NCBI GenBank assembly: GCA_963817465.1
Contig: CAWFOP010000010.1
Span: forward strand, 315,670-379,669
Direction: 5' to 3'
Source: CAMPKL01 sp963817465
GTDB lineage: Bacteria; Acidobacteriota; Terriglobia; Bryobacterales; UBA6623
DNA: 64,000 bases
Part shown: positions 17,984 through 26,799 of the stretch, one piece after another
How positions within the stretch are numbered: the first letter of the stretch is position 1
How the letters are laid out: every line of letters starts with the position of its first letter
The notes under the pieces: model-generated
What the model was told of the DNA's origin: nothing
The model's input: the letters and a program-made list of their open reading frames with translations, nothing else
The model's database searches: none
Translations under genes and position numbers: made by a program

Positions 17984-19086
17984 TGAAGGACTGACGCTAC
18001 GAGCAGTTCGACGGCGGCAGAGCGCTGGTCCAGCGCCGTCACTGTGTATTCGTCCAGGTTGACGCCGATGCCGTTGCCCATTTGATCGGCTCGGACCTTC
18101 GGGTCCACGCCTGCCGCGTGAGCAAGACTCGCATGCGTTCGGCGGAGCACCTGGAAGTTGACCCAGCCGAGCCCGACCTCCTCCAGTCGAGGGCCGATCC
18201 AGCGCCGCCAGACGTTCTCCGGGCGAACCGGAGTCTGACCGGTCTCGGACGGAAACACCCACGCCTCCGGCACCTCGGGCAACATCGTAAGCCAAGCCTG
18301 AAGCTCCGAGACCAGAGTCGCGGGAATGGCGGCTACTCGGGACGAAGCCCTCGACTTGGGAGTATCGAGGTTGCCGGCATATACGCGCTGCTCGATCTTC
18401 ACAGCGCTCGGCTGGAGGTGCTTCCGTTGTAGAGCGAAGATCTCGCCCGGCCGCAAGCCGCCAAAGACGGCGAGCTTCCAAAGCAGGCGTTCTCTCACCT
18501 CCAGTGTTGAGAGCCCCTGAAGGACCTCCTTTCGGGTCATGACCCGACGCGCATTTCGAGCGGCTTGCCTCGCAGTGAAGAGCGCCCGTGCCGGGTTGCG
18601 GTTGACAAGTCCGTCTTCGACGGCCATCTCGAAGATGGCTCGTAGGTCGAAGCGGAGATGGTCGACGACGCTCGCAACGTGCTGGTCGGCCTTGCGGTCG
18701 AGCAGTTCCTGGAGCGTGTCGCGGTCGAAGCTGTCGATCGGTCGGTCGCCGATCTCCTCGATGATGTGGCGCTTGACGCGGTCTTCCGTGGTCACGGCAG
18801 TGGAGAGCTTCCAGCGCCGCCGCTTGAACGGAAGGTAGATGCCGACGATGAACTCGCCGAGCGTTGGCGGATCGCGCCGAGACAGATCCTCGGCCGCATC
18901 CTCATTGATCGTCGCCATGAACCGCTCGCGCTGGACCTGGGCTTCCGCTTTTGGTAGTCGAGCGGCTTGCCCCAGAGTGGTCTGGCGGCGACGACTGTCC
19001 TTGTCGTAGTACTTCACGACCCACACGAAGCGGCAACCCTGCTTGACTCGCTGCAAGCTGCCGCGCTGATACCGTTTACGTCGCAT
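17980..19086 (-). CDS. Intact tyrosine recombinase (integrase) of the eCIS element
   Basis: 368 residues from ATG 19086. The N-terminus MRRKRYQRGS with a KYYDKDSRRRQTTLGQA strand region is arm-binding; the core-binding domain spans roughly residues 75-165; the catalytic part has FGGLRPGEIFALQ (Arg), FQVLRRTHASLAHAAGVDPKV (box II Arg; Gln at the usual first His), GNG in place of GH, and VNLDEYTV (Tyr). It is the only one of the three integrases in the window without a frameshift, so element 2 may still be able to excise. Its start overlaps the end of the HTH gene by 11 nt. Confidence 0.93.
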   Translation of the reverse strand: MRRKRYQRGSLQRVKQGCRFVWVVKYYDKDSRRRQTTLGQAARLPKAEAQVQRERFMATINEDAAEDLSRRDPPTLGEFIVGIYLPFKRRRWKLSTAVTTEDRVKRHIIEEIGDRPIDSFDRDTLQELLDRKADQHVASVVDHLRFDLRAIFEMAVEDGLVNRNPARALFTARQAARNARRVMTRKEVLQGLSTLEVRERLLWKLAVFGGLRPGEIFALQRKHLQPSAVKIEQRVYAGNLDTPKSRASSRVAAIPATLVSELQAWLTMLPEVPEAWVFPSETGQTPVRPENVWRRWIGPRLEEVGLGWVNFQVLRRTHASLAHAAGVDPKVRADQMGNGIGVNLDEYTVTALDQRSAAVELLVASVLH

Positions 19087-19399
19087 ACGTTTCTCGTTCT
19101 GTATGCGTCGGCGGCATCGAATCTTGGCCGACCTCATCGTAGCGTGACTCGATCGCTGCCAGGTACTGTTCCAGTGACGAGAGGCGGACATAGACGCGCC
19201 GCCCGAGTCGAACTGCGGGGAGCGGACATGAGCCCGGAACCCGACCGCGAATCAGGTTCGAGACATGCGCTTTTGAGCACCGGAGATGAGAGGCCGTCTC
19301 GGCGAGAGTGAGCAGCGACCGTCGTTCGCGGCTGGCTTGAGAAGATTCGATTGATTTCACATCTCTACAGAGGCCTTGGGAAGGAGTGGTCTCAGCCAT
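19076..19399 (-). CDS. Excisionase-like HTH protein of element 2
   Basis: 107 residues. The HTH core LLTLAETASHLRCSKAHVSNLIRGRV and wing PAVRLGRRVYVRLSSLEQYLAAI match the homologues at 3607-3882 and 57854-58051. It precedes and overlaps the integrase, so the pair is probably one transcript. It is divergent from the truncated AbiEi copy, with only 60 nt between starts that contain the TGTCCATTA palindrome. Confidence 0.8.
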   Translation of the reverse strand: MAETTPSQGLCRDVKSIESSQASRERRSLLTLAETASHLRCSKAHVSNLIRGRVPGSCPLPAVRLGRRVYVRLSSLEQYLAAIESRYDEVGQDSMPPTHTERETYAT

Positions 19400-19424
19400 C
19401 CAGGAGATGTCCGAGGAACATGCT

Positions 19425-19443
19425 TGTCCATTAGTAATGGACA
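19425..19443 (+). promoter_or_regulatory. Palindromic operator/promoter copy
   Basis: TGTCCATTAGTAATGGACA, the same 19-bp palindrome as at 17647-17665. TTGTCC and TGCAAT flank a 17-bp spacer and ATG 19460 follows 7 nt after the -10, so the leaderless layout is kept, with a weaker -10. It lies between divergent genes and could also control the HTH/integrase operon. Confidence 0.65.
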
Positions 19444-19459
19444 GTGTGCAATTCGGGAC

Positions 19460-20140
19460 ATGACGCGGCTGGCCGCAAGACCGAAAGCTGGAGAGGACCT
19501 AGCCCCCTTCCTCGACCGGTTGCGTTCGTTGCCGTTTGTCCGCGCGGCGGAGACGATCGAACAACAGGAACCGGCCTTTGATTCACGTCGCTTCGATGCA
19601 ACAGTCCGAATCGAAACCGAGGCTGGAGCCTACGAGTACCTGACCGAGGTCAAGCGCTCCTATCTGGACGAGGCGGTCACCCGTGCCGTCGCTGCCGCCG
19701 CGAAAGACATCGGGAGGCGAAAGCGTAGGATGTTGCTCTTCGCGCGCTACATCCCGCGGCCTACAGCGCAGCGACTCATCGATGCCGGTGTCGAGTTCGC
19801 TGACCTCGCGGGGAATATTCATCTCGACTTGGCCCCCCACTACCACTGGACAGCTGTCGGAAGCCGAGAGAAGCAGGGCGAAGGCCGAAAGCCGGTCGAG
19901 ACGCCCGCAGGCCTTCAGCTCCTTTTCACTATCGCAGCGCACCCAGAGTCGGCCGAATGGACGGTACGCGAACTCGCCGGCCGACGTTCTTTGCTATGTC
20001 CAGCCCGACTGTGCTTACTTTCATCAGAACGAACCTCCCGTCGAAGCATAGCTTCCCTCCGGACCGGGGTCCATTCCATTACGTCAGGTACAAATGAAGA
20101 CTCTGTGAAACATCGAATCACATCGACGTTTTATACGTAG
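19460..20140 (+). pseudogene. Truncated AbiEi-like copy
   Basis: Residues 1-175 are closely similar to the protein at 16569-17630 (LAPFLDRLRSLPFVRAAETI, RRFDATVRIETEAGAYEYLTEVKRSYLDEAVTRAV, HLDLAPHYHW). Similarity stops abruptly after TVRELAGR, at about 19983, inside the winged helix; the remaining 50 codons look random. The PD-(D/E)XK-like part (Asp, ExK) is kept while DNA-binding and C-terminal parts are lost, and no AbiEii partner follows. It may be a remnant or a stand-alone nuclease-like fragment. Confidence 0.7.
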
Positions 20141-20242
20141 AGTCTATCTTGAAATTTAATCCCCATTCCTGCATCCTATTCATGATTCCGGTGAAGCTCG
20201 AGCGCCCCCTTTCCTTGGTTGCATTCCCAAGGTACTCGGCCT

Positions 20243-20884
20243 ATGCGGATCTTGATCGTTTCAGACATCCGGCTCTACCGCGAGGGGTTGGCTGCCGTTC
20301 TAGGTTCAGACGGGCGCCTGGATGTCGTTGGCTCGTTTGCGGGCCTAGAGGAGGCGCTCGAACCGGCGCATCATTCTTGCCCACATGCCCTTCTTTTCGA
20401 CGCCGGTTCCGCCCAAGCCTTGCAATCGGTTCGTCTGGCCGTGACTTTGCTGCCCAATACCGACATCATCGCCCTGGGGGTATCCGAGGATCCAGCGGAC
20501 ATCCTGGCATGCGCCGAAGCCGGCGTTTCGGGTTACGTCTGTCGTGAAGGCTCGATCGAGCAAGTCGTAGAGGCCGTATTGTGCGCCCGCCGGCGCGAAC
20601 TCGTGTGCTCCCGTTCCGTAGCGGCTGCCTTGCTGGAGCGCGTCAGATCCCTGGCTGCCGCGTCCACGGATATGAAGATGAACCTCACGCCGCGCGAACT
20701 GGAAGTCGTAAGGCTAATCGACGAAGGCTGCAGCAATAAAGAGATAGCTGTTGAGCTGCGGATCGGCCTCTCAACTGCCAAGAACCACGTCCACAACATC
20801 CTCGACAAGCTGAGCGTGGTGCAGCGCGGTCAGGCCGCTGCGGCGGTTCGGCGGATGGGCTTGCTACGCCCCGCTCGAACCTGA
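20243..20884 (+). CDS. LuxR/NarL-type response regulator, probable eCIS regulator
   Basis: 213 residues from ATG 20243. The receiver has Asp8 and the phospho-acceptor Asp53 (HALLFDAGSA), but the switch Lys is replaced by Arg101 (GYVCREGS). The C-terminal LuxR HTH spans about residues 148-195 (LTPRELEVVRLIDEGCSNKEIA to NHVHNILDKLSV). It lies immediately upstream of the eCIS operon in the same direction with no kinase beside it. The Arg substitution suggests altered or phosphorylation-independent control. Confidence 0.88.
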   Translation: MRILIVSDIRLYREGLAAVLGSDGRLDVVGSFAGLEEALEPAHHSCPHALLFDAGSAQALQSVRLAVTLLPNTDIIALGVSEDPADILACAEAGVSGYVCREGSIEQVVEAVLCARRRELVCSRSVAAALLERVRSLAAASTDMKMNLTPRELEVVRLIDEGCSNKEIAVELRIGLSTAKNHVHNILDKLSVVQRGQAAAAVRRMGLLRPART

Positions 20885-21158
20885 ATTTCCTCTTGCCGAT
20901 CGTCGATCTCCCGCGCACCGGTTCGGCGGTTGCTCGCTCAGATGCGCCTGCGAAAGTGAACGATCCAGATCCCAAATACCCCCAATACAGATAAGAAATA
21001 GATCGAAAGATCTATATAAACCACCGTCACAGCGCCGCAAATCGTACTCCGTCTTGAAGCTGGCGCATTGCTTCCATCATCAAGATCCGGGCCTTCGCAT
21101 GGATCTCAATTGAACCCTCTGATTTATGGCGTCCAGCGCTTAAAAGCCGCAGAATTGC
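20885..21158 (+). other. AT-rich intergenic region before the eCIS operon
   Basis: 274 bp with no convincing gene. The part at 20980-21030 is unusually A/T-rich for this window (AAGAAATAGATCGAAAGATCTATATAAACC, broken by GATC palindromes) and is the most likely place for the operon promoter and regulator site, but I cannot define -35/-10 boxes with confidence. Confidence 0.4.
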
Positions 21159-21542
21159 GTGGTGCCCCAGCGAACCGACCGGCCGAGAGTTCGCGTGTTG
21201 CTCGCCGAAATGCCTCAGATGCTCAGGGAAATGTTGACGCGGCTCATTCAGGTCGAAGGCGACCTCGAGCCGTTCGACGAAAACGGCGGCAGGTCTGAAG
21301 TCTTGGCGAAAGTCCTGGAGTTGCAGCCGGATGTGCTGCTTCTGGGGAGCGGCGAGGGGGACCTGGCAGATTTTGAACCGCGCCTTTTCCGTGCCCAGCC
21401 TTGGTTAAAGATTCTGGCCATAGAGCCCAGCGGCCGGCGGCTCTTCCTCCGCCAGTTACAGCCGCAGCGGACGCAGATTGGAGAAGCTTCGCCGGAACGG
21501 CTCATCGAGCTGATCCGGTCAACAGCGTCTTCGGGGTTCTGA
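21159..21542 (+). CDS. Degenerate receiver-domain protein
   Basis: 127 residues beginning PRVRVLLAEMPQMLREMLTRLI, which follows the receiver pattern strand-helix, but the phospho-acceptor strand reads PDVLLLGSGEG with Gly at the Asp position and the switch Lys is absent. No output domain follows. It may be a pseudo-receiver that works by protein contact, perhaps with the regulator at 20243. It ends 5 nt before the first eCIS structural gene. Confidence 0.6.
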   Translation: MVPQRTDRPRVRVLLAEMPQMLREMLTRLIQVEGDLEPFDENGGRSEVLAKVLELQPDVLLLGSGEGDLADFEPRLFRAQPWLKILAIEPSGRRLFLRQLQPQRTQIGEASPERLIELIRSTASSGF

Positions 21543-21547
21543 TTACT

Positions 21548-22147
21548 ATGCCCGACTTCGACGCCATCCGAGCAGCCTCCCGAACAATGCAGGCCCTGCT
21601 GCGTCGCGAGATCACGGATTCGCCTGAGCCGGGGTTGAACGGCGTACCGATCGATCTGCGCTCGCCGCGGGAACTTCACGAAGCCTCTGGGGATGATGCG
21701 CCGCACGCCGTGTCGCTGTGGATGTACCGCATCGTCCGCAGCGGGCACACGCTAAACCGCCCTTCCGAGCGCCTAACCCCAAGCCAAACGCGTCGCCGCC
21801 CGCTGCCGGTGAACCTTTACTACCTCGTGACGCCGCTGGCCGCTACCTCCGAGGACGAGCAACTGCTGATGGGAAAGGCGCTCCAAGTTTTCAATGACTA
21901 TCCGACCTTGCGTGGCGGTCTGCTGGAAGATTCCCTCGAAGGTCTCACGGTGGAGTTGCGAGTGAACTTGGAGCCGCTTGAGTTGGAAGGACTGACGAGA
22001 GTCTGGGACGCGTTGCAGGAGCCCTATCAACTTTCGGTGACTTACTTGGTGCAGGTCGTCGACATCGATTCGAGCCGCGAGCCGGAAACCGGCGCGCCCG
22101 TAGGCGTACGCGAGAGCGAGTACGTGCAGATACGTTCAGTGAGTTAA
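21548..22147 (+). CDS. DUF4255 (Pvc16/Afp16-like) tail terminator
   Basis: 199 residues. DUF4255 proteins such as Afp16/Pvc16 cap and terminate the tube-sheath shaft of extracellular contractile injection systems. The typical layout is visible: N-terminal helix AIRAASRTMQALLRREI, then VSLWMYRIVRS, LPVNLYYLVTPLAATSEDEQLLMGKALQVFND, and a C-terminal VTYLVQVVDIDSS. It opens the structural operon, as in many eCIS loci. Confidence 0.9.
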   Translation: MPDFDAIRAASRTMQALLRREITDSPEPGLNGVPIDLRSPRELHEASGDDAPHAVSLWMYRIVRSGHTLNRPSERLTPSQTRRRPLPVNLYYLVTPLAATSEDEQLLMGKALQVFNDYPTLRGGLLEDSLEGLTVELRVNLEPLELEGLTRVWDALQEPYQLSVTYLVQVVDIDSSREPETGAPVGVRESEYVQIRSVS

Positions 22148-22151
22148 AGCA

Positions 22152-23246
22152 ATGCCGCTGGAGATTGGAAACCCAGGAGTGGAAAGCGAGGTGGTCGTTG
22201 GCGACCATACCTATCGGGTTGTCGGCGACATCAGAACCTCCTACCGCGTGATCGTCGTCGGTGAACTCACGGCTCTGCCGGCGGACGAGGCCTGGAAGGG
22301 ACCGATCAACGTCAGCGTCGACCGCCGAGGACTCTTCGTGAAGCGCACTCGCGACGGGTACTTTGCGGTTGCCGCTTACCCCGAATTGGCGTTTCCCGAT
22401 CTCGCTGCCTCGCCGTACTCATTCGATTTAGAAGTGTCGGCGCCAGGATTTCGGTCCGTTTCAGCGACCATCACAGCGCCGGCTGCCGCGACGTTTCCGC
22501 TGCCGCCGCTAGCGTTCAACCTCAATCCTTTTCCGCTCACGCTGAGCGGTCGAGTCGTGGAGGCGGCCGGCGCCGGGGCTCCTATCGCGGGCGCGCTTGT
22601 CCGCTTTGCCGACGCGGACGTCTTGGCTCTGCGCACCATCTTGCACTTTGATCACGCGGCCGGCGTCGTCATACGGGCCTGCAATCTCAACCCGGCAGGT
22701 GCGGCGAAGACGCTGGAGGAGAGAGTACGCTCGGGCGAGACGACGGTGGCGCTGAACGACCGTCAGGGGTTGGCGGCAGGCGATGTCTTGCGCTTCGGCG
22801 ATCCGATCAACTTCGAATATGGAATCATCGACTCCTTAGCCCCGGATCCTGCCAACCCGGCCCTGCCTGGAGAGGCGACGCTCACCGGGCCTTTGGTTCG
22901 CAGCTTCGGCGCAGCCGCCGCGGTTCAGCAAATATCGCCGGCGCCGCAGGCCGGGTTCGCGCTGCTTGATCGCGCCGTATTCTCCGGCGGCGGCGTACTC
23001 ACTCTCAACGCCGATCTCGCTGCCGGCCAGGTTCAGATCGAAAACACCGGTTCTTCGGAACTGGAGTTTCATGACCTCGGAGCGTTAAGCGACTTCGAGG
23101 GCTACTTCCAACTCGCCGGCATCGACCGGCCTCAAAAAGCATTGGCGGAAGCCTCTGGTGCCGGTTTCGTGACACTGAACAGAGAATTCTCGCCGGACTT
23201 TCGCGCGCGGGTGAACTCACTTGATTTTCGTCTGGAAACGCCATGA
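22152..23246 (+). CDS. eCIS accessory beta-sandwich protein (carboxypeptidase-regulatory-like)
   Basis: 364 residues of predicted beta structure. Residues 130-152 (LSGRVVEAAG..PIAGALVRF) resemble a carboxypeptidase-regulatory/CnaB-like fold. Residues about 190-262 form a second module (SGETTVALNDRQGLAAGDVLRFG..NFEYG..) closely resembling the modules inserted in the sheath at 23271. There is no signal peptide. Its place between the terminator and the sheath and the shared module suggest a particle decoration protein; function is inferred. Confidence 0.65.
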   Translation: MPLEIGNPGVESEVVVGDHTYRVVGDIRTSYRVIVVGELTALPADEAWKGPINVSVDRRGLFVKRTRDGYFAVAAYPELAFPDLAASPYSFDLEVSAPGFRSVSATITAPAAATFPLPPLAFNLNPFPLTLSGRVVEAAGAGAPIAGALVRFADADVLALRTILHFDHAAGVVIRACNLNPAGAAKTLEERVRSGETTVALNDRQGLAAGDVLRFGDPINFEYGIIDSLAPDPANPALPGEATLTGPLVRSFGAAAAVQQISPAPQAGFALLDRAVFSGGGVLTLNADLAAGQVQIENTGSSELEFHDLGALSDFEGYFQLAGIDRPQKALAEASGAGFVTLNREFSPDFRARVNSLDFRLETP

Positions 23247-23270
23247 GTTCCGCCAGTAGGAGCTTTCGAT

Positions 23271-26200
23271 ATGCCTGAATACCTTTCGCCGGGCGTGTAC
23301 CTCGAAGAACCTGAGGTCGGCGTCCGCCCCATAGAGGGCGTCAGCACTAGTACCGCCGGCCTGGTCGGCAACGCCGAGAGAGGGCCGGTGAACACCCTGA
23401 TGGTAGTTACCAGCTACCCCGAATACCGGCGCATCTTCGGGGGGCCGCTCGATTTCGACGTCTATGGCGATGACTCGTTCTTTCCCCTCGCCGTGGAGGG
23501 CTTTTTCACGAATGGAGGCCGGCGGCTCTTCGCCTGTCGCATCGCGGCCGATCGCCCAGGCAACACGGCGACTCGCGCGGCGGTGACGCTCTTCGACCGC
23601 GGCGAGAACAGCGGCTTCGCGGACACTCGCGTTCTGTTGGGCGCCCGCGAGGGAGACGCCACGCTATTTATTGAAGAGACCGCCGGTCTCGCCGCCGCCG
23701 ACACGATTCGCGTCGGGAACGGAACGCTGGCGGAATACGGCGAACTCAGCGGCGGCGTGGAAGCCGCCGCGGACCGGCTCGTAGGCCTCCTGGTTCCGCT
23801 CTACAACGTCTATGCGGCGGGCGCTTCCGTCGACGAATTGACCCTCACGCCGGTACCGGGTCCGGGCGACTACCTCTCAGCCTTGGAGGGCACGCACGCA
23901 ACGGGCTCTCGAACGCTGAGCGTCGCAGCGGCTCCCGGAGCCGGGATTGTGGACCCGGGAGCAATCTTGCAGCTCGGGACCGGCGACGAAAGCGAATATG
24001 TCACCGTCGAGTCGGTCACCTTGGAGCCCGCCGGACCACGCATCGGCCTCTCCCAAGCCACCGGGCGGCCGCACAACGATACCGACCCGGTCGAGTTGGT
24101 TGAGGTGACCGGCGCCGTCGCTAACGCGACACTGCTCAGCAACTCTGCCGGAGGCGGCGACACGCTTCTTGTTGTTGATGACGCCGAACCGGCAGCCGGC
24201 GCTTTCAGCGCCGGCGCAGTCGTGCGCTTTCAAGATGGCGGCTTGACGGAATATCACCGTCTCGCGGATTTCCGCCCGATGGCCATCGAGGATCCGTTCG
24301 CGGCGGCGCGACCGGTACTGGACCCGGTGACTGCGGTCACGACGGCTCCCACGGCGGGAGCCGACGCCCTCGCCACTACCCTCACAGCGGCTGCCGGCGC
24401 AGGCGATCAGACCATCTTGTTCGCCGCCGTCGGTACTCTCGATCAAGGCGCCTTCATTCGGCTGGAAGCGGCGGCCGATCCGAACGAAGAGTTCGCCCAA
24501 GTGCTCGAAGTCGACGGCACTGCCGTCACCCTCTCGCAGCCGCTCGCCCGCACGCATGGTAACGGGATCGCGGTCGAACGCGTGGACGTGACTCCCGGCG
24601 GGACGACGGAGCTCGCGCAAGCGGCGGCTGCCGGGGACACGACTGTCTTTCTGGCCGCGTCGGGCGGCTTCGGCGCCGCGGTCCTCGTCCAGTTCGGCGA
24701 TTCGGCCGACAACAACGTCGAGTTCCGGCTGCTGGCCAATCCGGGCGCTATCGGCGTCGTTACGTTGGCGGCCGGGCTGACGGAAGATCATTCGCGGGGC
24801 GCAATTTTTGGACGGCGCGATCCGCTGCTCACCCTCGAAGCTCTCGATGTTGGACCGTGGGGCAACGAATTGCGCGTCGTCGTCGACGAAGACTCGCTGG
24901 CAACGGCCACCGTCTCAGGCTTTGCGGCGGCGGGCCTCCCCGTACCTCTCACGTCGGTCGCGAACATTCATGAGGGGACCATCCTGGACTTCGGCGGCCG
25001 GCTAGCTCGCGTCGAATCGATTACGGGCAACGATGTTGTCATCGTACCGGACGGTCCGCCGTTCGCTTTGAACGCCGGGGAGACGGCCCGCACAAGGGAG
25101 TTCCAAATCCGTGTCGAGTGGGTAAAGAATCGCCGCGTCTACGAAGACCAAACCCTGCGCGCGCTCTCGCTAAATCCGATACATCCGCGCTACATCGAGT
25201 CCATTGCCGGCGAAATCAACGGACCCTTGAACCCGGCCGACCGTCGTCCTGTCGGGCAGTCCGACTATGTCCGCTCAGATGACTTGGCTGCGCCCGCAGT
25301 CGCCGAGACTTCCATCCGCGTGGGCCCGGACATCTTGCAGGAGGCTGTTTTCGGAGGCCGCCTTCGCGCCGTCGGCCGATTTCTCAACGGCGGGAGCAAC
25401 CCGCCCGCGGGCATCGTCGCCGACACCTATATCGGACACGACGATGTCGACCCGGATCAACGCACCGGCTTGCAGACGTTGCGCAATGAGAACCGCATTA
25501 GTATCGTGGCGATCCCCGGCCGCAGCGATCATGCCGTACAGCAGGCGTTGATCGATCACTGCGAGTTGCTGCGCTACCGCTTCTGCGCGCTTGATTCGCT
25601 CCCGGGCGCTGACCGCGTGCGGGGGGCCGGCATCAACGAGATCATTGCGCAACGCAACCTGTACGACTCGCGTTACGCGGCGCTCTATTACCCCTGGTTC
25701 GTGATCCGCAATCCGAACGCCCAGCCCGGCGACCTCAACACGGATTTGCAGATCCCGCCGGCCGGTCACATCCTCGGCATTTACGCTCGCACCGACAACG
25801 AGCGCGGCGTGCACAAGGCCCCCGCGAACGTCGTCATACGGGGCATTCTGTCGCTGCAGCGTAAGTTGAACCAAGGCGAGCAAGATCTTCTCAACCCGAG
25901 CCCGACGAACGTCAATCTGTCACGGGACTTTACCGAGATCGGCCGGTCCCGCCGCGTCTGGGGCGCACGTTGCATCACGTCCGACACGCCCTGGCGGTAT
26001 GTCAACGTCCGGCGATTGTTCATCTTCCTCGAACAGTCCATGGAGGAAGGCACGCAGTGGGTGGTCTTTGAGCCCAATGCGGAGCCCTTGTGGGCGCGCG
26101 TACGCCAAAGCATCACGGACTTCCTCACCACTGTTTGGCGAGACGGCGCGCTTGAGGGAACCAAACCCGAGGAAGCTTTCTTCGTGCGCTGCGACCGCAC

Positions 26201-26327
26201 GACGATGACCCAAGACGACATCAATAACGGTCGACTGATCGTGCTCGTGGGCGTGGCGCCGGTCAAGCCGGCGGAATTCGTAATCATCCGCGTCTTCCAA
26301 ACGACGCGTGAGGCGCTGACGACTTAG
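23271..26327 (+). CDS. Tail sheath protein 1, oversized with about five inserted beta-modules
   Basis: 1018 residues; usual eCIS sheaths are about 350-700. The N-terminus MPEYLSPGVYLEEPEVGVRP and TAGLVGNAERGPVN.., and the C-terminus (HKAPANVVIRGIL, RVWGARCITSDTPWRYVNVR, EEGTQWVVFEPN, PAEFVIIRVFQ) are the standard contractile sheath. Residues about 118-515 hold about five copies of a roughly 75-residue module with the pattern T-x-L-x-V..GD..G..hxhG....E...L. before the core resumes at VGPWGNELRV. The insert should face outward on the sheath (inference). Confidence 0.93.
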   Translation: MPEYLSPGVYLEEPEVGVRPIEGVSTSTAGLVGNAERGPVNTLMVVTSYPEYRRIFGGPLDFDVYGDDSFFPLAVEGFFTNGGRRLFACRIAADRPGNTATRAAVTLFDRGENSGFADTRVLLGAREGDATLFIEETAGLAAADTIRVGNGTLAEYGELSGGVEAAADRLVGLLVPLYNVYAAGASVDELTLTPVPGPGDYLSALEGTHATGSRTLSVAAAPGAGIVDPGAILQLGTGDESEYVTVESVTLEPAGPRIGLSQATGRPHNDTDPVELVEVTGAVANATLLSNSAGGGDTLLVVDDAEPAAGAFSAGAVVRFQDGGLTEYHRLADFRPMAIEDPFAAARPVLDPVTAVTTAPTAGADALATTLTAAAGAGDQTILFAAVGTLDQGAFIRLEAAADPNEEFAQVLEVDGTAVTLSQPLARTHGNGIAVERVDVTPGGTTELAQAAAAGDTTVFLAASGGFGAAVLVQFGDSADNNVEFRLLANPGAIGVVTLAAGLTEDHSRGAIFGRRDPLLTLEALDVGPWGNELRVVVDEDSLATATVSGFAAAGLPVPLTSVANIHEGTILDFGGRLARVESITGNDVVIVPDGPPFALNAGETARTREFQIRVEWVKNRRVYEDQTLRALSLNPIHPRYIESIAGEINGPLNPADRRPVGQSDYVRSDDLAAPAVAETSIRVGPDILQEAVFGGRLRAVGRFLNGGSNPPAGIVADTYIGHDDVDPDQRTGLQTLRNENRISIVAIPGRSDHAVQQALIDHCELLRYRFCALDSLPGADRVRGAGINEIIAQRNLYDSRYAALYYPWFVIRNPNAQPGDLNTDLQIPPAGHILGIYARTDNERGVHKAPANVVIRGILSLQRKLNQGEQDLLNPSPTNVNLSRDFTEIGRSRRVWGARCITSDTPWRYVNVRRLFIFLEQSMEEGTQWVVFEPNAEPLWARVRQSITDFLTTVWRDGALEGTKPEEAFFVRCDRTTMTQDDINNGRLIVLVGVAPVKPAEFVIIRVFQTTREALTT

Positions 26328-26354
26328 CGCCGCTAAGGCGCCAGGAGGTGAAAA

Positions 26355-26792
26355 ATGGCGGTCGGAGACCGAGTCGATCCTTATCGCGTATACAACTTCG
26401 TCGTCGAGATAGACGACACTGCCGTGGCTGGCTTTTCCGAGGCGAGCGGCCTGACATTCGAGGTAGCGGTTACGGATTACCGCGAAGGCGCCGACAAGCC
26501 GCTGCATGTGCGCAAGCTTACCGGTCTGCGCCAGTTCTCGAACATAACGCTGAAGCGCGGTCTCACCGCGAACCGCGAGCTGTGGGAGTGGTACCGCTCC
26601 GTTCTCAGCGGCATCACCGAACGCCGTAACGGCGCGCTCATTTTGAACGATGAAGACCACAACGCCGTCGCCCGCTGGAACTTCCGTGACGCATTCATTT
26701 GCAACTGGGAAGGGCCTGCTTTCAATGGAGCAAGCAACGACGTAGCGATCGAAAGCATTCAGATCTGCGCCGAGCGGGTGGAACTGGGGTAG
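26355..26792 (+). CDS. Tail tube protein 1
   Basis: 145 residues, gp19/Hcp-like tube subunit: DPYRVYNFVVEIDDTAVAGF, SEASGLTFEV, YREGADKPLHVRKLTGLRQF, ITLKRGLTANRELWEW and GALILNDEDHNAVARWNFRDAF are the diagnostic blocks. CAGGAGGTGAAA precedes ATG. It forms the inner tube inside the sheath. Confidence 0.95.
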   Translation: MAVGDRVDPYRVYNFVVEIDDTAVAGFSEASGLTFEVAVTDYREGADKPLHVRKLTGLRQFSNITLKRGLTANRELWEWYRSVLSGITERRNGALILNDEDHNAVARWNFRDAFICNWEGPAFNGASNDVAIESIQICAERVELG

Positions 26793-26799
26793 CGCGTCT

